Assembly: GCA_046349935.1 (NCBI GenBank)
Contig: JAXMBK010000010.1
Location: forward strand, 124,001-188,000
Direction of reading: 5' to 3'
Source of the DNA: CAIXSC01 sp046349935
GTDB taxonomy: Bacteria > Planctomycetota > Planctomycetia > Pirellulales > Pirellulaceae
Length of the DNA stretch: 64,000 nt
The translations under genes were made by a program, and so were the position numbers. Below are positions 59,846 to 64,000 of the stretch, piece after piece. Under the pieces are notes generated by a model. The model was not told the origin of the DNA and did not search any database. It saw nothing but the letters and a program-made list of their open reading frames with translations. Within the stretch, counting starts at the first letter, position 1. The number at the start of each line of letters is the position of its first letter.

Positions 59846-60733
59846 ATGTCCACCGTGCTCGTCGTCGACGACAACCCGGTCGATCGTCGTCTGGTCGGCG
59901 GCCTGCTGGAACGAGCGGGCGGGCTTACGGTGCGGTTCGCGGACGACGGCGTGCAGGCGCTCGAACAAATGCAGGCCGCCGTTCCCGACGTCGTCGTCAC
60001 GGATCTGGTGATGCCCGATATGGACGGGCTGGCGCTGGTGAGCCAAGTGGCGAAGTGTTACCCGCGCGTGCCCATCGTGCTGATGACGGGACACGGCAGC
60101 GAAGATATCGCCGTCCAGGCGTTGCACGCCGGCGCCGCCAGCTACGTTCCCAAGTCGCACCTCGCGTCGATGCTCGCCGACACCATCCAGAAGTTGTTGG
60201 AAATGCTCCGCGAGCAAGAACATCAGCAACGGCTGATCGGACGCATGGTTTCGCAGCACTGCGAGTTTCAATTGGATAACGACTTGAGCCTTGTGCCGGC
60301 CGTCATCAACTTTCTCATCCGTCAGATTCGCGGCGTCGGGTTTCGGGACGACAGCGTCTGCATCCGCATTTCGGTGGCGCTTGAGGAAGCACTCAACAAT
60401 GCGATCTTCCACGGCAATCTCGAACTCAGTTCCGACCTGCGCGACCTCGATACGGCCGCTTACCGACAACACATCCGGGAGCGGCGGGAAGCGTCCCCCT
60501 ACTGCGATCGACGGATCACGATCAAGTCGTCGATCGACCGCGAGTCGGCGCGGATCTACATTCGAGACGAAGGGCCCGGGTTTGATCCGCAGGCTCTTCC
60601 TGATCCGACGGATCCCGCGAACTTGGAATTGCCGAGCGGCCGGGGAGTGATGTTAATGCGTACGTTTATGGACGACGTAGTCTTTGGTCCGGCCGGGAAC
60701 GAGGTCACGCTCACGAAGCGTCTCGCCCCATGA
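59846..60733 (+). CDS. Response regulator fused to RsbW-type ATPase
   Basis: 295 residues. Residues 3-120 are a receiver: acidic DD at 8-9, phospho-acceptor Asp53 (VVVTDLVMPDMDG) and Lys103 (YVPKS). After a helical linker, residues about 165-295 are a GHKL ATPase of the RsbW/SpoIIAB class: N-box LEEALNNAIFHGN, G1 RDEGPGFDP, G2 GRGVMLMRTFMDD. Such proteins are anti-sigma or partner-switch kinases controlled by phosphorylation of the receiver. The last four bases overlap the STAS gene. Confidence 0.94.
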   Translation: MSTVLVVDDNPVDRRLVGGLLERAGGLTVRFADDGVQALEQMQAAVPDVVVTDLVMPDMDGLALVSQVAKCYPRVPIVLMTGHGSEDIAVQALHAGAASYVPKSHLASMLADTIQKLLEMLREQEHQQRLIGRMVSQHCEFQLDNDLSLVPAVINFLIRQIRGVGFRDDSVCIRISVALEEALNNAIFHGNLELSSDLRDLDTAAYRQHIRERREASPYCDRRITIKSSIDRESARIYIRDEGPGFDPQALPDPTDPANLELPSGRGVMLMRTFMDDVVFGPAGNEVTLTKRLAP

Positions 60734-61089
60734 ACGTCGTGAAGTTCTTGCACGTCGAACGTCGCGACGGAACCCTCGTCGTCTCGTTGCTCAAGAACGT
60801 AGGCTGCTTCAGCGACGACGATTTTCAAGACGAGTGGCGTCGGTTGCTGGAGCTGGTCGGCGACGTCGCCGTGCGTCGCGTCGTCGTCGATTTCACTCGA
60901 GTCGCCTATTTTGGTTCGCTCGTATTGGAACTGACGCTTGATCTATCCCGCCGCCTCCGCGACCGCGACGGCCGCGTCGTACTTTGCGGTTTATCTGCGT
61001 ACGGCGAAGAAGTCGTCCGCACCGCTCGCTTTGATCGACTTTGTCAGCTCGCGCCCAGTCTGGCGGAAGCGCTCGGGCAGCGCAGCTAA
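60730..61089 (+). CDS. STAS-domain (anti-sigma-factor antagonist-like) protein
   Basis: 119 residues. Compact STAS fold: TLVVSLLKNVGCFSDDDFQD, VAVRRVVVDFTRVAYFGSLV with the candidate phospho-Ser63 at the head of the second helix, and RDRDGRVVLCGLSAYGEEVV. In partner-switch systems the Ser is phosphorylated by the RsbW-type kinase, here presumably the ATPase encoded directly upstream (ATGA overlap). It ends 31 nt before the convergent T6SS-side gene. Confidence 0.92.
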   Translation: MNVVKFLHVERRDGTLVVSLLKNVGCFSDDDFQDEWRRLLELVGDVAVRRVVVDFTRVAYFGSLVLELTLDLSRRLRDRDGRVVLCGLSAYGEEVVRTARFDRLCQLAPSLAEALGQRS

Positions 61090-61120
61090 ACGCGCCCTCG
61101 CCCTCCTCGCAGCCTCGATC

Positions 61121-62164
61121 TCAAACGGTCGCGCGTTGCAGCAGTTCGAGCGTCTGGAGCGGCGATTCTGCGGGGTCGTTGAGGGCGGTGATGGCGAGTT
61201 CTTCGAGGAGGCCGGCGTCCAGTTCGAGCGCCAAGCCGGCGCAGGCGAGCACGCGCAAGGCGACTCGCCATAACGTGCGGCGGCCGAGCGTCGTGATGGG
61301 GAGACGGCGCGAGAGGGCGGCCGTAAGCACGGCGGCTTGCCGCAGCGTCGCTTGCCTCAAGGCGGCTTGTTGCTGAGAGGCGTCGAGCGAACCGCCGGGC
61401 TGCAGTTCAAAGGCCACTCGACGGATCGTCGGCAGCAGCGACTCAAAGAGCGCATCGGGCGCATCTTCGCCTCGTTCCGACGGTAGCTCGCTCAGTTCGC
61501 GGCGAATCCAACCCTCTAAGTGATTCGGCTGCATCGCGTCGATCAGCCCCAAGAACAAACGGGGGCCCGGCGCCGCATCCGGGCCGTCGATGCGGATCAC
61601 CGAGTCGGACCATTCGACGTCGAACAGGCAGCCGGAAGGACGCAGCGGCGTTTCGGGCGGCGCGACCAACAGCAGGCGGTCTCCGGGTTCGATCGTATGC
61701 ATTCCGCCATGCGGGCGCAGATGCACCAGCACCGAATCGGCGCCGCGATGCCCGAAACTCCACCGCGTCTCGCGCGCCGTGATCGGGATGTGCCGCACGA
61801 CCTCCGTCGTCGCAATCATTCCCGCCGGGCGCCCGGTTGCGTCGTGGTTCGCCTCCGCGCGAGCGCGGGCCAGCGCTTTTTGCCCGAGTCCAAACATTTC
61901 GTTGGCGATATCGAGCGCCGGTCGGTCCTCGTGCAGGCACAAGGTGAAGAGGACGTCGGGAACGCGTCGTCGAAAGCGTGCGTCGGCGTCCTGCGCCGCA
62001 ATCCAGATCTCGGCCTCTTCCGCGCCTTTGTTCCCGGTCGTCGTGAACCGCAGCGTGTCGGCTTCGAGCGGAATGTCCTCGTTCCAACCGCGACCAACCA
62101 GATACTCGCGGATGTCGGCGACGGAAATCCGCGAGAAGAGAACCTGAATATTCGACTGAGCCAT
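61121..62164 (-). CDS. Unknown protein at the end of a type VI secretion locus
   Basis: 347 residues, 18 nt downstream of the sheath gene on the same strand. Start ISVADIREYLVGRGWNEDIP is a small alpha/beta unit. The middle has GADSVLVHLRPHGGMHTIEP and WSDSVIRIDGPDAAPGPRLF. The C-terminal third is helical (QQQAALRQATLRQAAVLTAA). No signal or membrane segment. Not recognised as any core Tss protein; position suggests an accessory or chaperone role for the secretion system, which is inference only. Confidence 0.65.
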   Translation of the reverse strand: MAQSNIQVLFSRISVADIREYLVGRGWNEDIPLEADTLRFTTTGNKGAEEAEIWIAAQDADARFRRRVPDVLFTLCLHEDRPALDIANEMFGLGQKALARARAEANHDATGRPAGMIATTEVVRHIPITARETRWSFGHRGADSVLVHLRPHGGMHTIEPGDRLLLVAPPETPLRPSGCLFDVEWSDSVIRIDGPDAAPGPRLFLGLIDAMQPNHLEGWIRRELSELPSERGEDAPDALFESLLPTIRRVAFELQPGGSLDASQQQAALRQATLRQAAVLTAALSRRLPITTLGRRTLWRVALRVLACAGLALELDAGLLEELAITALNDPAESPLQTLELLQRATV

Positions 62165-62182
62165 AGGGGTGTGGGTGAGGGT

Positions 62183-63928
62183 TTAGAGATCGGCGAGGAG
62201 CGCGGCCAATTCCGGGTCGATGGCATCGTCGCCCGCCGACGCATCGGATGCGGCAGGCGTGGAATCGCCGCCGCCCAGCGACGCAAGGAGGGCGTCGAGT
62301 TCCGCGTCGGCGCTGGCGGCCGCGTCAGCGCCGTCCGCAGCCGGTTCGGACGCGGCTTCGGCGGACGCAGTCGCTGGCGCTTCCGCCTTCGCCGTGCTCG
62401 ATCCGCCGCCGCCCGCCGTCGACGACACCGAAACCGATTCGGACGACCAGGGGCCGAGCAGCGGTTTGCCGGCGAGCGACTGGAAGCTGGCGAGGCGAAC
62501 TTCGGCGCGTCCTTTGAACGACACGAGGGGCATGATTCCCTGGTTGCTTACGTACTGACAGAGCGCCTCGGACAGCAAGCGGTCGGTGCACGGCAGCGCG
62601 ATCTGGTCGCCGTCCTTGTCGGTATAGAAGTAGTAGGGCATGTCGGTGACCGACATGGCGCTGCCGAGCTTCATGGCTTTGAGGCCCTGGGCTTGGAAGG
62701 TCGCGCCCAGCAGCAGACCGGCGAGGATCGCGCCGTTGCCCCACAGCATCCCTGACACGCCGCTTTGCGGAGTGAACTCTTCGAACGCGAACGGCGTAAT
62801 CGGCTCGGTCTTTTTCCCATACGGCCAACGCAGCAGAAAACGTGGAGCGACCAGTCCGAGATAGGCCGCTTCGGGCAGCGCTCGCAAGTCGTCCCACGCT
62901 TGCTTCATCAGCGGGTGGACCTCCTCCGGCTTCCGTTTCACCAAGCAGTCGTTGCTGACGCCGGCGATGAACGGGGCTTTGGCGAGCACGGCGATGCGCG
63001 CGAGTCGTCCGAGCAACTCGCAGTGGGGAGGCGTCTGTTCGAACACATACGCGCCCAGGATCGCCGCGAAGGCGCCTTGGGAGGCGTCGAGCGACGGTTG
63101 TTCGACGAGCAGCTTATAGAGTCCCGATTCGGTGAGGTCCTCCGCTTGGCTCAAGTCAGCGGCGATCTCTTCGGCCGTGACGTCGATCAGTACGATCTGC
63201 AGCGACTCGTCGCATTCCAGCCGCCGCACCAGCAAATCGACGCTCCGCCACAGCGACTCAAGCGTCTGAAAGTCGGGATGGTGAAGCACGCGGCGCATGG
63301 CGTCCGACAGCGCTTGGTCGACGGCGGCGATCAGCTTGTCTTGCTGCGGGTCTTTGCTGGGGACGACGTAGGGGCCGACGATTTGTTTGAGCAGGTCGGC
63401 GACGGCCGCTTCTCCCGCATCGCCGCTGGTCGGCTGTCCGACGAGTCGCGCGAAGTCGGAGAGTTTGCCGTGGGGAATCGTCGCGCCGCGCGCCTTCCCG
63501 CGCGGCGTGGAGTCGTCGTCGTCGGCGACGGCGCTCTTCCACGACTGCACTTCTTTGGCGGCCGCCGCAAAGGTGCTCGACGTCTTCAGTCGCTTGCGCA
63601 GGCTGGCCAATTCGCTGAACAGTTCGACGTTGCCGTAGAGCTCGTCGGGATGCAATTCGTCGAGGTTCGCGACGGGGATTTCGACCGTTCCGCCGTCGGC
63701 GGCCAGCGGCAGTCGCAACGTGACTTGGAATCGCCCAAAGACGTCTTCGAGGTTATCGGCGTCGACGCGAATCGCTTTCCGTTTCGCCAAGGCGTCGCCG
63801 GTCGCCAGTTCGCCGCTGTTGGCACGCGCGGAGAAATCGCCCAGGATGGCGATGCGAAACTTGCCGGTGGCAGCTTTCAGCGGGGACGAAGTGACCGTGA
63901 GGTTGCCGAAATTCACTTGGTAGCGCAC
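62183..63928 (-). CDS. T6SS contractile sheath protein, apparent TssB-TssC fusion
   Basis: 581 residues, GTG start 63928 with AAGGAA upstream. Residues 20-140 resemble TssB/VipA: KFRIAILGDFSARANSGELA, RKAIRVDADNLEDVFGRFQV, LDELHPDELYGNVELFSELA. Residues about 175-495 resemble TssC/VipB: AMRRVLHHPDFQTLESLWRS, VDLLVRRLECDESLQIVLID, GLYKLLVEQPSLDA, LLRWPYGKKTEPITPFAFEE and SNQGIMPLVSFKG. The last 70 residues are Ala/Ser/Asp-rich with two short acidic-leucine motifs, AELDALLASL and DPELAALLADL. Canonical T6SS has separate TssB (about 165) and TssC (about 490). The sheath contracts to fire the Hcp tube. Confidence 0.85.
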   Translation of the reverse strand: MRYQVNFGNLTVTSSPLKAATGKFRIAILGDFSARANSGELATGDALAKRKAIRVDADNLEDVFGRFQVTLRLPLAADGGTVEIPVANLDELHPDELYGNVELFSELASLRKRLKTSSTFAAAAKEVQSWKSAVADDDDSTPRGKARGATIPHGKLSDFARLVGQPTSGDAGEAAVADLLKQIVGPYVVPSKDPQQDKLIAAVDQALSDAMRRVLHHPDFQTLESLWRSVDLLVRRLECDESLQIVLIDVTAEEIAADLSQAEDLTESGLYKLLVEQPSLDASQGAFAAILGAYVFEQTPPHCELLGRLARIAVLAKAPFIAGVSNDCLVKRKPEEVHPLMKQAWDDLRALPEAAYLGLVAPRFLLRWPYGKKTEPITPFAFEEFTPQSGVSGMLWGNGAILAGLLLGATFQAQGLKAMKLGSAMSVTDMPYYFYTDKDGDQIALPCTDRLLSEALCQYVSNQGIMPLVSFKGRAEVRLASFQSLAGKPLLGPWSSESVSVSSTAGGGGSSTAKAEAPATASAEAASEPAADGADAAASADAELDALLASLGGGDSTPAASDASAGDDAIDPELAALLADL

Positions 63929-63931
63929 GGA

Positions 63932-64000
63932 TCATTCCTTGGCATGCGTTTCGAAGAATTGCAGGGCTTTTTCAACGTAGGGGGGCGGCGTCCAGCCAAA
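63932..64000 (-). CDS. C-terminus of a gene continuing beyond the window
   Basis: The last 22 codons before a TGA (63934-63932) read FGWTPPPYVEKALQFFETHA-KE, with no start in the window, and the stop is 3 nt from the GTG of the sheath gene. Tight spacing implies the same operon, therefore probably another T6SS component; too little is visible to name it. Confidence 0.6.
   Translation of the reverse strand, partial: FGWTPPPYVEKALQFFETHAKE

Overview
The window is GC-rich bacterial chromosome and looks like a planctomycete (class Planctomycetia, probably Pirellulales). The evidence is a DUF1501 protein with a Tat signal, several secreted PQQ-type beta-propeller proteins opening with W-P-x-W-R-G-like or DPF-tailed sequences, the FSLRNLMVLM membrane motif, an LL-diaminopimelate aminotransferase (DapL), a glycine-rich secreted protein, and intergenic repeats whose translations (PVGQASSLS, TGWKPVLR) I associate from memory with planctomycete proteins. 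No rRNA, tRNA, CRISPR array or transposase gene was found. Almost every base is accounted for by about 57 genes and a set of short intergenic repeats.

Layout. 1-4.4 kb: truncated PhnD/propeller fusion, two secreted unknowns, a membrane protein. 4.5-9.5 kb: DUF1501 protein, two tiny genes between two 149-bp repeats, a thioredoxin-domain (YyaL/DUF255) protein and an FHA protein. 9.7-14 kb: alpha/beta hydrolase, small unknown, large MscS channel, bioD. 14.2-22.2 kb: propeller protein, purH, Cys-rich unknown, trpC, membrane-anchored unknown, dapL, CBM9-like protein. 22.2-26.9 kb (minus): RND pump and its adaptor. 27.2-32.3 kb: secreted unknown, rdgB, M20 amidohydrolase, small membrane protein, S41-like lipoprotein. 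32.4-36.6 kb (minus): mazE with a gutted mazF, DUF486 protein, FtsX-type permease and LolD-type ATPase. 36.7-42.1 kb: O-methyltransferase, 2-keto-3-deoxygluconate-kinase-like PfkB protein, aminotransferase, inositol-phosphate synthase, membrane protein. 42.3-48 kb: SnoaL-like, Gly-rich, DUF4239-like, SGNH hydrolase, TrmH-type methyltransferase and ArsR regulator. 48.8-55.1 kb: complete oligopeptide ABC operon (A-B-C-D-F). 55.3-59.2 kb (minus): GT2, BshC-like protein, Eis-like acetyltransferase. 59.4-61.1 kb: Hpt, response regulator/ATPase and STAS signalling trio. 61.1-64 kb (minus): end of a type VI secretion locus with an apparently fused TssB-TssC sheath protein.

The most interesting signal is not a gene. 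Ten copies of a perfect or near-perfect palindromic arm (core ACAGGCT-TCC-AGCCTGT) occur between genes. Eight of them lie at, within a few bases of, or inside the stop codon or the 3' end of a gene, mostly pointing the same way relative to that gene. Some pair up as inverted ends of a 149-bp element present twice at about 95% identity. Others head a three-module composite element present three times (near 1.7, 45.6 and 55.2 kb). A second family (core GGACCGC-TCC-GCGGTCC) shares the same 7-bp stem and TCC loop, and one copy again fills the gap between two convergent genes. This looks like a family of miniature mobile or repetitive elements adapted to, or targeting, gene 3' ends.

Functional grouping is otherwise housekeeping (purine, tryptophan, lysine/peptidoglycan, biotin, nucleotide sanitation) mixed with envelope functions (RND, ABC, MscS, Opp, T6SS) and planctomycete-specific secreted proteins of unknown role.
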